Part shown: one piece after another, positions 1 through 5,931 of the stretch
How positions within the stretch are numbered: the stretch's first letter is position 1
Layout of the letters: every line of letters begins with the position of its first letter
DNA from: an uncultured Burkholderiales bacterium
GTDB lineage: Bacteria > Pseudomonadota > Gammaproteobacteria > Burkholderiales > Burkholderiaceae_C
Reading direction: 5' to 3'
Assembly (NCBI GenBank): GCA_945952065.1
Contig: CAMFGY010000040.1
Span: 1-35,458, forward strand
Length of the DNA stretch: 35,458 nucleotides
The notes under the pieces: model-generated
What the model was told of the DNA's origin: nothing
What the model saw: the letters and a program-made list of their open reading frames with translations, nothing else
Database searches by the model: none
Program-made: the position numbers and the translations under genes

Positions 1-13
1 CCGATTTCACTTC

Positions 14-30
14 ACACCTTAACAAGGTGT
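14..30. other. Perfect 7-bp hairpin at the left edge
   Basis: ACACCTT (14-20) and AAGGTGT (24-30) form a perfect inverted repeat around the loop AAC. It lies downstream of the first cassette gene, in sequence cut off by the window edge. On the minus strand the stretch starts TGGACACC, which loosely resembles the end of an IS3-type element, but no transposase is in view. It could equally be a cassette-end structure. Function unknown. Confidence 0.35.
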
Positions 31-50
31 CCATGAAACCGGCAGCAGCC

Positions 51-86
51 CAGGTCTTCAGATTTAAGGCCTGCCCCTCCAGCCCC
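51..86. repeat. Short repeat shared with 3341-3375
   Basis: The stretch reads CTTCAG, R, TTTAAGGCCTG, then CCCTC and AGCC. It matches 3341-3375 apart from a few substitutions. Both copies follow the 3' end of a minus-strand cassette gene (stop at 124 here, stop at 3398 there). The GGGTCAGGCCTT style resembles palindromic elements tied to REP-associated tyrosine transposases, but that is from memory and not proven here. It may instead be part of the cassette tails. Confidence 0.5.
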
Positions 87-123
87 GAAAACAGGCGGGG
101 AAAGCATAGCCTTGGATTTGATT

Positions 124-504
124 TCACGAATGGTGGAGAAGCGAGCCGAGCCCGTAGCCTACTGTTGGCGTTGCGTAGATGGCAAACCAAGTAGCTGCAG
201 CCGATGGCTCGAAGTTCTGGCTGCGCAGATGAGCAGCCGCCAGAACAAGCAGGTTGGCTGAAGCGCCGAGAAAAAGACCAACTGTTTCCGGAGAAGCCGC
301 GAACTGGGAAAACTCTACAGCGCCAAGACAGACGAGCCACCAAACTGGGGTGGCGAGAACTGCCAGAAGGACGCGCCTTTGAATTGGCTCCTTTGGGGAG
401 AAGAACAACAGCAAAGGTGAGAAGAAGATGGCGGCGGCCACGTGAGCGAACGGAGCTAGCAAGCCGTAGCCCGCCATGACGCCTGCGATCTCCTTTGCTG
501 ACAT
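124..504 (-). CDS. Small integral membrane protein, cassette-borne
   Basis: This encodes 126 residues with about four hydrophobic segments (roughly residues 8-35, 43-65, 73-93 and 103-122), so it is predicted to be an inner-membrane protein. I do not recognise a family. The ATG at 504 lies only 8 bases after an attC-like core (GTTAGGC on the minus strand, 512-518), as is usual for integron cassettes. No ribosome site precedes that ATG. A second in-frame ATG at 477 has AAGGAG 12 bases upstream and could be the true start, giving 117 residues. The base composition is lower in GC than the chromosomal genes to the right. Existence as a gene is likely; function is unknown. Confidence 0.65.
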   Translation of the reverse strand: MSAKEIAGVMAGYGLLAPFAHVAAAIFFSPLLLFFSPKEPIQRRVLLAVLATPVWWLVCLGAVEFSQFAASPETVGLFLGASANLLVLAAAHLRSQNFEPSAAATWFAIYATPTVGYGLGSLLHHS

Positions 505-511
505 TCAAGAG

Positions 512-815
512 GCCTAACGAAGCTGTCCAATAACCCCAAATCCACAAGCACCCTCACCCCGCGCAGCGCGTGTCCGTTGGTGAACGTGAATGTCTGGGTT
601 CATTGGTGCCTGGGTTTGAATCTGCGCGTCGCGGTTCTCTTTAGCGCTGTCCTGGCGATTGTGCCGCTTATTGGCCGCGTTACTGGCCTCTCATTGGCCC
701 GAGCCCCGCATTCGAGAGCTTCTCGATGTTGTGCACCCTGCAAAACAGGCGCCACTGCGTCCGCACCTTGGCTGGCCCGCGAGAGTTCAGTCGGCTCAGG
801 CGTTTGTTGTGCCGA
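512..815 (-). repeat. Composite repeat copy A: IS tail plus attC-like core
   Basis: This 304-bp segment is strongly similar to 2926-3275 and 3881-4232. Read on the minus strand, each copy runs from the end of an IS1182-like transposase, through about 165 noncoding bases, to the tip GACAGCTTCGTTAGGY. The tip fits the integron core GTTRRRY. The next cassette gene begins 7 to 14 bases later in all three places. Copy A is the shortest: similarity stops near 815. The sequence beyond the core is unrelated between copies, as expected for a cassette boundary. Confidence 0.75.
680..815 (-). pseudogene. IS1182-like transposase C-terminal remnant (copy A)
   Basis: The minus-strand reading contains RHNKRLSRLNSRG and then WRLFCRVHNIEKLSNAG, ending GPMRGQ and a TAA stop. 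The pattern RHNK.L.R...RG..KV..QW.LFC.VHNIEKL is typical of the C-terminus of IS1182-family DDE transposases. The last 45 or so residues are present. The catalytic domain and N-terminus are missing, and the reading upstream of the RHNK motif is unrelated sequence. It cannot be functional. Confidence 0.7.
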
Positions 816-887
816 GCGAATGGAGCCCTGTTCATCGGCTCACCATCCCTCAACACATTCAACTCAGCCTTGTTGCAAAGGCGATTG

Positions 888-950
888 ACTCAACGGGAAG
901 TCCTACTAAAAAGGGGTAAGGCGTCACGGTGCTTGCAGGCGGAGTTGAGC
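888..950 (-). other. Weak attC candidate at the end of a cassette gene
   Basis: On the minus strand GCTCAAC (950-944) fits RYYYAAC and GTTGAGT (894-888) fits GTTRRRY. The two heptamers complement each other at 6 of 7 positions, and the distance (63 bp) suits an attC. The stop codon of the cassette gene (924) falls inside, which is tolerated in known cassettes. Against it, I found no good inner stem. If real, it makes repeat copy A (512-887) a separate cassette made mostly of transposase tail. Confidence 0.3.
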
Positions 951-1319
951 GACGGGCCGCTGATTGGCAAGAAAGCCCTTCATGCTTCGGACGTACTCGT
1001 CTTTTGACTTTGGAAACGCACTGAGTACCACTGGCTTACCATTCGCAAGTCGAAGCCCGTTTGCGGCCACAAAGCCGAAAACGCTAGCGACAACTTCAGG
1101 GTTTGTTGCCGAGTACAGGTTCAATTCAACTGTACGTCCATCTCGTCGGTATATCGGCGCAACCTGATTACAACTCGCAAAATCCTGGCAATGCCCTGCT
1201 TGAATGAGATGCTTGTCTAGTTCGGCTGAGAGTCGATTTCCCTCGTCAGAGAAACCAGACCCAGCATGACCAGTCGCAGCGACTATTAATAGACTAACGA
1301 GTAACAGGACTTTGATCAT
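924..1319 (-). CDS. Exported protein of unknown function, cassette-borne
   Basis: This encodes 131 residues. It starts with a clear signal peptide (hydrophobic residues 3-16 and a likely cut after TGHA or nearby), so the product is predicted to be periplasmic or secreted. The mature part has two cysteines close together (HCQDFASC) that could form a disulfide. I do not recognise a family. The ATG lies 42 bases after the core of the attC at 1361-1417, with no obvious ribosome site. The gene sits in the same orientation as the other five cassettes. Confidence 0.65.
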   Translation of the reverse strand: MIKVLLLVSLLIVAATGHAGSGFSDEGNRLSAELDKHLIQAGHCQDFASCNQVAPIYRRDGRTVELNLYSATNPEVVASVFGFVAANGLRLANGKPVVLSAFPKSKDEYVRSMKGFLANQRPVAQLRLQAP

Positions 1320-1360
1320 TGTCGGAGCGGGCGCCGAGGCACGCTAGTTGATGTTGAAAC

Positions 1361-1417
1361 GCATAACGTGAAAGTGAGCGGACGCCGAAGGCAGTCCGCT
1401 CGAATGACAAGTTAAAC
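1361..1417 (-). other. attC recombination site
   Basis: Read on the minus strand, the site opens with GTTTAAC (1417-1411, fits RYYYAAC) and closes with GTTATGC (1367-1361, one base off GTTRRRY). Between them GAGCGGAC (1376-1383) and GTCCGCTC (1394-1401) pair perfectly, and the stem continues inward with GCC/GGC around a GAA loop with one extra base. Length (57 bp), end boxes and imperfect stem match integron attC sites. It belongs to the LprI-like cassette (1425-1853). Confidence 0.85.
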
Positions 1418-1424
1418 ATCGGTT

Positions 1425-1853
1425 TCATCTTATTGAGGCTGCAATGGCTTGAACCTCAGAAACTCGACGATCGTTAAGCTCGATTCTGCACAAAAGCCTT
1501 CTATCGTTTGCGCCGTTACCTCCGGCGGCAAGCGTCGCCTGGAATTCACACTGCGCTGCCCGCGAACGAAGAAACTCTGCATGCGCCCGCTTTTGCGCGG
1601 CAAGGGCTGCTCGTTTGTAGTCTTCATCCTCGCCCCAGGCGCCGATCACCTGCCGCAGAACGCGCTCGGCCTCTTCGAGCCGCGCATCAGACTGGGTCGC
1701 TCGGGCAATTAGGCAACTGCGCGCGCTGGCGTGGCCAAGCTGACCTAGGCAAATCGCCTCAGCTTGAGCGCTACGTTGAGCTACCGCCAACGTCGGCAAT
1801 AACAAAGCAGATGCGATAAATGCGTTACGCAAGCCGGAGATGATCAAGGTCAA
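1425..1853 (-). CDS. LprI-like exported protein, cassette-borne
   Basis: This encodes up to 142 residues. After a signal peptide (about residues 8-25, ending LAVAQ) the protein has four cysteines spaced as in the LprI N-terminal (DUF1311) family: a first pair in the region CLGQ to SCLI, then AQCEFQATLAAGG and a late C before R. The same family includes proteins reported to inhibit lysozyme; that role is inference here. The start is uncertain. The frame opens with TTG at 1853 directly after the attC core, with another TTG at 1847 and no clear ribosome site. Stop is TGA, 8 bases before the attC. Confidence 0.65.
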   Translation of the reverse strand: MTLIISGLRNAFIASALLLPTLAVAQRSAQAEAICLGQLGHASARSCLIARATQSDARLEEAERVLRQVIGAWGEDEDYKRAALAAQKRAHAEFLRSRAAQCEFQATLAAGGNGANDRRLLCRIELNDRRVSEVQAIAASIR

Positions 1854-1854
1854 T

Positions 1855-1898
1855 GTTCAGCGGGCCGCGAAGCCGGCCACTGCAGCAAAGGGTTGAAT
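1855..1898 (-). other. attC recombination site, short, with altered core
   Basis: On the minus strand the site runs from ATTCAAC (1898-1892, fits RYYYAAC) to GCTGAAC (1861-1855). The second box has C where GTTRRRY demands T. Between them GGCCG and CGGCC pair around a 6-base loop. At 44 bp it is shorter than most attC sites. It follows the stop of the exported-protein gene (1915) and directly precedes the LprI-like gene, which is the expected place. Confidence 0.65.
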
Positions 1899-1914
1899 CG
1901 CAGCGCACTTGACA

Positions 1915-2313
1915 TTAGTCCCCCGAGACAAAGTAGACCAACTTCCATGAGCCGTCGACTTGCTCAAAGCCTGCACGATAAGCCAAGCCGGCAGTGGCTG
2001 GACATTGGAGAACACCCCGTTTGATCCAGCCACATTTGGCTCGGGTCACTTTGGCCAAGGCCGTCAAGTATTTGGGTTCCTTCTTCCATTCGGCAACAGC
2101 TTGCTCTCTGTCTGCATCGCCCCCAAAGCTCCAAGTGAACTTTGTGCTCATGCTCGCACGCAGCGTGGTGTAGTCGCTGTGCGCCGCTGCCGAATGAACC
2201 CTCGAAACGGCGGTAAGCAATTCGACTGGAATCGTGTCACTGGCCGATGCTGAAGAGACAAAGCCTACAAGAGCAGTGAAGGCGAATCGAGTCAACGTCG
2301 GCACGACCGGCAT
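1915..2313 (-). CDS. Exported protein of unknown function, cassette-borne
   Basis: This encodes 132 residues with a signal peptide (hydrophobic residues about 8-22, likely cut near SASA). The mature domain of about 105 residues contains FTWSFGGD and a late RAGF, W and YFVSGD end, plus two cysteines. It may adopt an NTF2-like fold, but I cannot name a family with confidence. GCAGGAG directly touches the ATG at 2313, which is too close. An in-frame GTG at 2304 lies 9 bases after that motif and is the better start by spacing. The gene lies between two attC sites. Confidence 0.65.
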   Translation of the reverse strand: MPVVPTLTRFAFTALVGFVSSASASDTIPVELLTAVSRVHSAAAHSDYTTLRASMSTKFTWSFGGDADREQAVAEWKKEPKYLTALAKVTRAKCGWIKRGVLQCPATAGLAYRAGFEQVDGSWKLVYFVSGD

Positions 2314-2321
2314 CTCCTGCG

Positions 2322-2378
2322 GTTCAGCGATTGCGTTCAGCCGCGCCGTTAGGCGGCGGCTGGACCTGCGGGTTAGGC
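2322..2378 (-). other. attC recombination site with altered core
   Basis: Read on the minus strand, GCCTAAC (2378-2372) fits RYYYAAC exactly and the far box is GCTGAAC (2328-2322), one base off GTTRRRY. Inside, CAGCCGC and GCGGCTG pair around a loop that itself contains a second CCTAAC. Length 57 bp. The site begins 7 bases after the stop of the HEPN-motif gene, the usual position for the attC of that cassette. Confidence 0.8.
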
Positions 2379-2385
2379 CCTCGGA

Positions 2386-2919
2386 TCATACTTCCGCCAA
2401 TACCTCGACCTTCAACTGGTTCAGTTGGTCGATCAATTTCATGAACATCGCTGACGTAACGACAAGCCGCCCAGGTGCAAGCTGCCATGCTAGATGTCGG
2501 ACCTTCGTGTGCTCGTCTGTAATGATGGACTGACCATGAACGACGCAGTTTCTTACGAGACGTAAGTCTCCGAGCAGATCACAACGAACACTATTTTTCT
2601 TCCTACCGAGAGCCTTGGCGAAATTCGGTCGATAGTACTCGTCCCACTCGGAATAGATGACCACAAGGAGAGATTTGGCAAGCGCATCGGTGAAGGCGCC
2701 GTCTTGCCTCAGCGCCCGCAACAGATCGTCACTTTGCAGGGATGCCGTGGCGGGAAAAAGTGTGGGGTCCTTCTCGCTGAAGAACATCCGCGTTCCCGGC
2801 GGAACATTCGCAAACCGCGCATTCGACATAGCCAATCCCTCTGTCGCCAGGGAGAAGCAAACATAGTGCATTTGGCATGCCGCCTGGAACTGCGCGAGGA
2901 TGGGGTGGCCTTGCGACAT
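2386..2919 (-). CDS. HEPN-motif protein, cassette-borne
   Basis: This encodes 177 residues and is predicted to be cytoplasmic, without signal or membrane segments. Near the C-terminus, RNCVVH (R123 to H128) fits the R-x4-6-H signature of HEPN domains, many of which are RNases in toxin-antitoxin or phage-defence systems. It is preceded by helical sequence SLLVVIYSEWDEYYRP, a setting common in HEPN proteins. The nuclease role is inference. The open frame runs 14 codons further upstream through the attC core into the repeat, but the ATG at 2919 is the first start inside the cassette (7 bases after the core) and is chosen. No antitoxin partner lies beside it. Confidence 0.65.
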   Translation of the reverse strand: MSQGHPILAQFQAACQMHYVCFSLATEGLAMSNARFANVPPGTRMFFSEKDPTLFPATASLQSDDLLRALRQDGAFTDALAKSLLVVIYSEWDEYYRPNFAKALGRKKNSVRCDLLGDLRLVRNCVVHGQSIITDEHTKVRHLAWQLAPGRLVVTSAMFMKLIDQLNQLKVEVLAEV

Positions 2920-2925
2920 TTGTTG

Positions 2926-3275
2926 GCCTAACGAAGCTGTCCAATGACCCCAAATCCGCAAGCACCCTCTCCCCGCGCAGCGCGTGTCAGTTGGTGAGCG
3001 TGAATGTATGGACTCATCGGTGCGTGGATTTGAATCTTTGCGTCGCGGTTCTCATTGGCGCCGCCTGAGTGATTGTGCCGCTTATTGGCCGCGTTACTGG
3101 CCCCTCGTTGGCCCGAGCCCCGCATTCGAGAGCTTCTCGATGTTGTGCACCATGCAAAAAAGGCTCCACTGCGTCCTGACGTTCGCTTGCCCGCGATGGT
3201 TCAGGCGGCTCAGGCGTTTGTTGTGCCGCAGGTTTGCAAACACCGGCTCCACGGTGCCGATGCGTTGGCTTTGGA
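2926..3275 (-). repeat. Composite repeat copy B: IS tail plus attC-like core
   Basis: This is the second copy of the repeat described at 512-815, with the same order: transposase tail, about 160 noncoding bases, then GACAGCTTCGTTAGGC. The core is at 2926-2932 and the next gene starts 7 bases later. Similarity to copy C continues to about 3275. I looked for a partner RYYYAAC box inside the repeat that would complete an attC with this core and found none that pairs well. Confidence 0.75.
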
Positions 3276-3306
3276 GCACGGGGCAGGCTTTGAGTTTCAA
3301 GTCCTA
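3094..3306 (-). pseudogene. IS1182-like transposase C-terminal remnant (copy B)
   Basis: This is the best preserved of three remnants, about 70 residues. The minus strand reads SQRIGTVEPVFANLRHNK, then WSLFCMVHNIEKLSNAG and a stop at 3094. The order TVEPVFANLRHNK, RG, QW, VHNIEKL matches the end of IS1182-family transposases. A TAG interrupts the frame just upstream at about 3307, and the catalytic domain is absent. It is a dead fragment, and terminal inverted repeats were not found. Confidence 0.75.
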
Positions 3307-3340
3307 GAGATCTTGGTCAATTGCTTTGTGGCCCATTGAG

Positions 3341-3408
3341 GACTTCAGGTTTAAGGCCTGACCCTCTAGCCGTGACCCTCTAGCCGGGTCTGACCCTCTA
3401 GCCGGGTG
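3341..3408. repeat. Repeat motif followed by three tandem units
   Basis: The first part (3341-3375) matches 51-86. It runs into three head-to-tail units starting TGACCCTCTAGCCG at 3359, 3373 and 3391; the last two are 18 bases long and differ only in the final base. The TAG stop of the DUF3592 cassette gene (3398) lies inside the last unit, so the end of that protein was made by this repeat. Confidence 0.7.
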
Positions 3409-3871
3409 CATTCTTCTCATTCTTTCGTACGGCCCAACCGAACCAACCAAGAGCCACTGGAATTGCAAGTTGTACGACAAGGTCACTCCAACCTGTACGA
3501 CTTGATCGTGATTGCGGCGTTGAAACAATTGCTGATTTTGGGGAGCTTGGCAAGTAGCGCACATCGATTGCACGCCCAACCGGCATTTGATCTTGACTCG
3601 TATCACACACCATTGAAGTCATCTGGTAATTCTGCCCTGCGACCTCGTACGAAACTGTAACCCTAGACGGGCATGTACCTCTTCCGCTACCAGAAGCTCT
3701 CGAGTGCGCGACGACGATTCCAGTTGCGAAGGCGCCGTACTGATCTATGGCACGCTCAACGAGAAGTCGCTCATAGGTTCTTGGAACGCTGTAGACCAAT
3801 GGAATGATCGAGATCGGGATGAAAGCCCAAAACACCCACGGGTTGATCCGCAACTTAGTTTCAATGGCCAC
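3398..3871 (-). CDS. DUF3592 membrane protein, cassette-borne
   Basis: This encodes 157 residues from a GTG at 3871, 9 bases after the core at 3881-3887. It has a membrane segment near the N-terminus (about residues 11-30, WVFWAFIPISIIPLVY) and another near the C-terminus (about 127-146, LVVQLAIPVALGWFGWAV), with a soluble domain between. That domain shows the DUF3592 pattern: ATGIVV, CPSRVTVSYEVAGQ and IDVRYLPSSPKSAIV, with two cysteines. Function of the family is unknown to me. The frame is open upstream through the core, so a start inside the repeat (TTG at 3916) is possible but less likely. The last codons fall in tandem repeat sequence. Confidence 0.65.
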   Translation of the reverse strand: MAIETKLRINPWVFWAFIPISIIPLVYSVPRTYERLLVERAIDQYGAFATGIVVAHSRASGSGRGTCPSRVTVSYEVAGQNYQMTSMVCDTSQDQMPVGRAIDVRYLPSSPKSAIVSTPQSRSSRTGWSDLVVQLAIPVALGWFGWAVRKNEKNAPG

Positions 3872-3880
3872 TTTGCTGCA

Positions 3881-4232
3881 ACCTAACGAAGCTGTCCAAC
3901 AACCCCAAATCCGCAAGCACCCTCACCCCGCGCAGCGAGTGTCAGTTGGTGAGCGTCAATGTCTGGGTTCATCGGTGCGTGGGTTTGAATATTTGCGCCG
4001 CAGCTTTCTTTGCCGGTGCCTGCGCGATTGTGCCGCTGATTGGGCGCGATGCTGGCCCCTCATTGGCCCGAGCCCCGCATTCGAGAGCTTCTCGATGTTG
4101 TGCACCCTGCAAAACAGGCGCCACTGCGTCCGCACCTTCGCTTGCCCGCGATGGCTCAGGCGGTACAGGCGTTTGTTTTTGTGCCGCAGGTTGGCAAGCA
4201 CCGGCTCCTCGGTGCCGATGCCTTGCCTGTAC
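3881..4232 (-). repeat. Composite repeat copy C: IS tail plus attC-like core
   Basis: This is the third copy of the repeat at 512-815 and 2926-3275. Its core is GTTAGGT (3887-3881, minus), differing from the other two only in the last base, which in cassettes is donated by the next cassette. The copy breaks off near 4232, 17 bases from the stop of the lipoprotein gene, so this is the right-hand boundary of the island. Confidence 0.75.
4052..4232 (-). pseudogene. IS1182-like transposase C-terminal remnant (copy C)
   Basis: The minus strand reads GIGTEEPVLANLRHKNKRL, then WRLFCRVHNIEKLSNAG and GPMRGQ. One extra codon splits the RHNK motif (RHKNKR) compared with copy B, and the stop found in copies A and B is replaced by CAT, so the frame runs on into noncoding repeat. 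About 60 residues of the C-terminus remain. Not functional. Confidence 0.7.
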
Positions 4233-4249
4233 AGCTCGCGGCCCCGCGC

Positions 4250-4606
4250 TCAGCTGCAGCTGGGCACCTCGGGTTTGCCGCTGGACTTCATGCACTGCTT
4301 GTAGCCGGACGGCAAGTGGTTGAGCTGTTTGGACTGGCCCACGCTGAGCTTGAATTGCTCGAACACCTGATGCGTGCAGGTGGTGGTGGAGGTGTTGCCT
4401 TCGCCGCCCACCGACTCACAGCGGCTGGTGAAGAGCGCGTAATTGCATTCGCCACTGGGGCTGGCTACGCATTCAAATTGGGTCGAGCCCGGGGTTTTGA
4501 CCGAGGCGCTGTCGCCGTCCTTGCTGCTGGTGATGTGGATGGCGCAGCCACTGAGGGCGGCGGCCAATGCGAACGCGGCCACGGCGCAGAGGCGGGTCTT
4601 GATCAT
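4250..4606 (-). CDS. Small lipoprotein
   Basis: This encodes 118 residues. A signal peptide with lipobox LSGC (lipidated cysteine at residue 21) predicts an anchored lipoprotein. Six further cysteines in the mature part suggest disulfides. The protein is not assigned to a family. The ATG at 4606 is preceded by CAGGAG at 8 bases, which decides the start over the longer open frame. The gene sits between the cassette island and the AraC gene, in the same direction as both. Its base composition fits the chromosome, so it is probably the first host gene beside the island. Confidence 0.75.
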   Translation of the reverse strand: MIKTRLCAVAAFALAAALSGCAIHITSSKDGDSASVKTPGSTQFECVASPSGECNYALFTSRCESVGGEGNTSTTTCTHQVFEQFKLSVGQSKQLNHLPSGYKQCMKSSGKPEVPSCS

Positions 4607-4682
4607 GAAACAAACTCCTGAGGATGAGGAAGGCAGATGCCCGCATCCTAGGCAAGCCCGCAAGACCTGACCCTGCGCTTGC

Positions 4683-4714
4683 GACGGACTGCAGAGTCGC
4701 CGCGACAGTCCGTC
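4683..4714. other. Inverted repeat downstream of the AraC gene
   Basis: GACGGACTG (4683-4691) and CAGTCCGTC (4706-4714) are perfectly complementary around a 14-base loop, 3 bases beyond the AraC stop. No T-run follows on either strand, so it would be a weak or factor-assisted terminator, or an mRNA-stabilising stem. Confidence 0.4.
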
Positions 4715-4717
4715 AAT

Positions 4718-5878
4718 TCAGCCCGCTGCGCGTGCGCGCCAAGCTGCCGGTGTGCAGCCAAACCAGCCTCGAAACGCGTGGTTGAAATTGCTTTGCTCGT
4801 TGTAGCCCAGCAAAAACGCGATCTCGGTGAGCGAGAGCTGCGGGTCGCGCAGCAAGGCCTGCACCTGTTCACGGCGCACCGCTTCCACCAGGGCGGTGAA
4901 GCTGGCCTGGGCCTCGGCCAAGCGGCGCTGCAAGGTGCGCACGCTGAGGCCCAAGGTGCAGGCCACCGCGGGCAGTTGGGCGCGGTCATGCCGCAGCTGG
5001 GTGCGAATGCACGCGCGTACCGCTTGCACAATGGCCGCTTCGGGGGGCGCGCTGCTCTGCGCCTCGGCCAGACCCGCTTCGCGCAGGCGCTGCGCCAGGC
5101 GTTCCTCCGCCGCGCGCAGCAGCGGCGGGAACATGCCCACATCGGCATTGGGCAGCGGCAGGTCCAGCACCTGGGCCGGGAAGCTGGCCTCGGTGACCGC
5201 AGCGCCAAAGCGCACCGGCGCGCCAAACACCCACTGATACTCGGCCAGATCGGCGCCCGCCGGCGCCGCGTGCACAAAGGCCAGGGCATAGGCCGGCACG
5301 CTGGCGCCCCCGGCCAGCCAGCTGACAAAAGTGTGGATGCCGGCCATCACGCTCTCGCTCAGATGACGGGCGCCGGGCTGGTCCAGCCAGGGCGAATGCC
5401 AGCGGTAATGCGCCAGCGGCGGCAAGCCTGCTTCGCGCCCCGACGCGCCCTTCTCCTCCTCCAACACAATTTCAGAACGCCCCAGGTCATGGGCCAGGCC
5501 CTCAAAGCGGCGCGTCTGCTCGGCAGCGGCGCGGAAGTTGGCGCAGGTGCACAGCACCAAGCCATAGCTGGCAAAGGTGGACAAGCCCATGCGCTGGCCC
5601 ACATGCAGGCCAAAGAACACATCGTCCAGCTGCAGCGCGGCGGCGTTCAGCAAAGCGATATAGCGCGGCACCGGTATCACCTCGGGCAAGGCGGCACCGG
5701 CCTGGGCGATCTCCGGCAGGCCGCAGGCCTCGGCCAATCGCACCATATCCGCGCCCAACTCGCGGGCGGTGTCCACCGCCGTTTTCGCATACGCGCCCAC
5801 CACCCGGGCCTGGGCCGGCGGCGGCAGGCTGCTCAAGGGCTCAGGCGAGATCTGCGTATCAGGAGAAGCAAGGGGCAT
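4718..5878 (-). CDS. AraC-family transcriptional regulator
   Basis: This encodes 386 residues. The N-terminal 240 or so match the arabinose-binding-like domain of OruR-type AraC regulators (HVGQRMGLSTFASYGLVL is typical). The C-terminal hundred residues form two helix-turn-helix units: LGLSVRTLQRRLAEAQASF and then LSLTEIAFLLGYNEQSNFNHAF, with the conserved F..AFR.WFG.TP end. The gene follows the FGGY kinase by 53 bases on the same strand, so it is probably the last gene of the operon and its regulator (inference). No strong ribosome site precedes the ATG. Confidence 0.9.
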   Translation of the reverse strand: MPLASPDTQISPEPLSSLPPPAQARVVGAYAKTAVDTARELGADMVRLAEACGLPEIAQAGAALPEVIPVPRYIALLNAAALQLDDVFFGLHVGQRMGLSTFASYGLVLCTCANFRAAAEQTRRFEGLAHDLGRSEIVLEEEKGASGREAGLPPLAHYRWHSPWLDQPGARHLSESVMAGIHTFVSWLAGGASVPAYALAFVHAAPAGADLAEYQWVFGAPVRFGAAVTEASFPAQVLDLPLPNADVGMFPPLLRAAEERLAQRLREAGLAEAQSSAPPEAAIVQAVRACIRTQLRHDRAQLPAVACTLGLSVRTLQRRLAEAQASFTALVEAVRREQVQALLRDPQLSLTEIAFLLGYNEQSNFNHAFRGWFGCTPAAWRARAAG

Positions 5879-5931
5879 GGTCGGCAGTGTGCCGCAGGCC
5901 CTGGGCCCCCACCATCCTTGCTCACCCGGGG

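Noticed and set aside
870-886. TTGTTGCAAAGGCG resembling the inverted repeat of IS6/IS5-type elements
   Set aside because: No second copy and no transposase reading frame nearby; too short to support an IS end.
3894-3960. GGTGAG/CTCACC inverted repeat as the inner stem of an attC in repeat C
   Set aside because: The repeat is not conserved in copies A and B, and the end boxes that should flank it do not pair.
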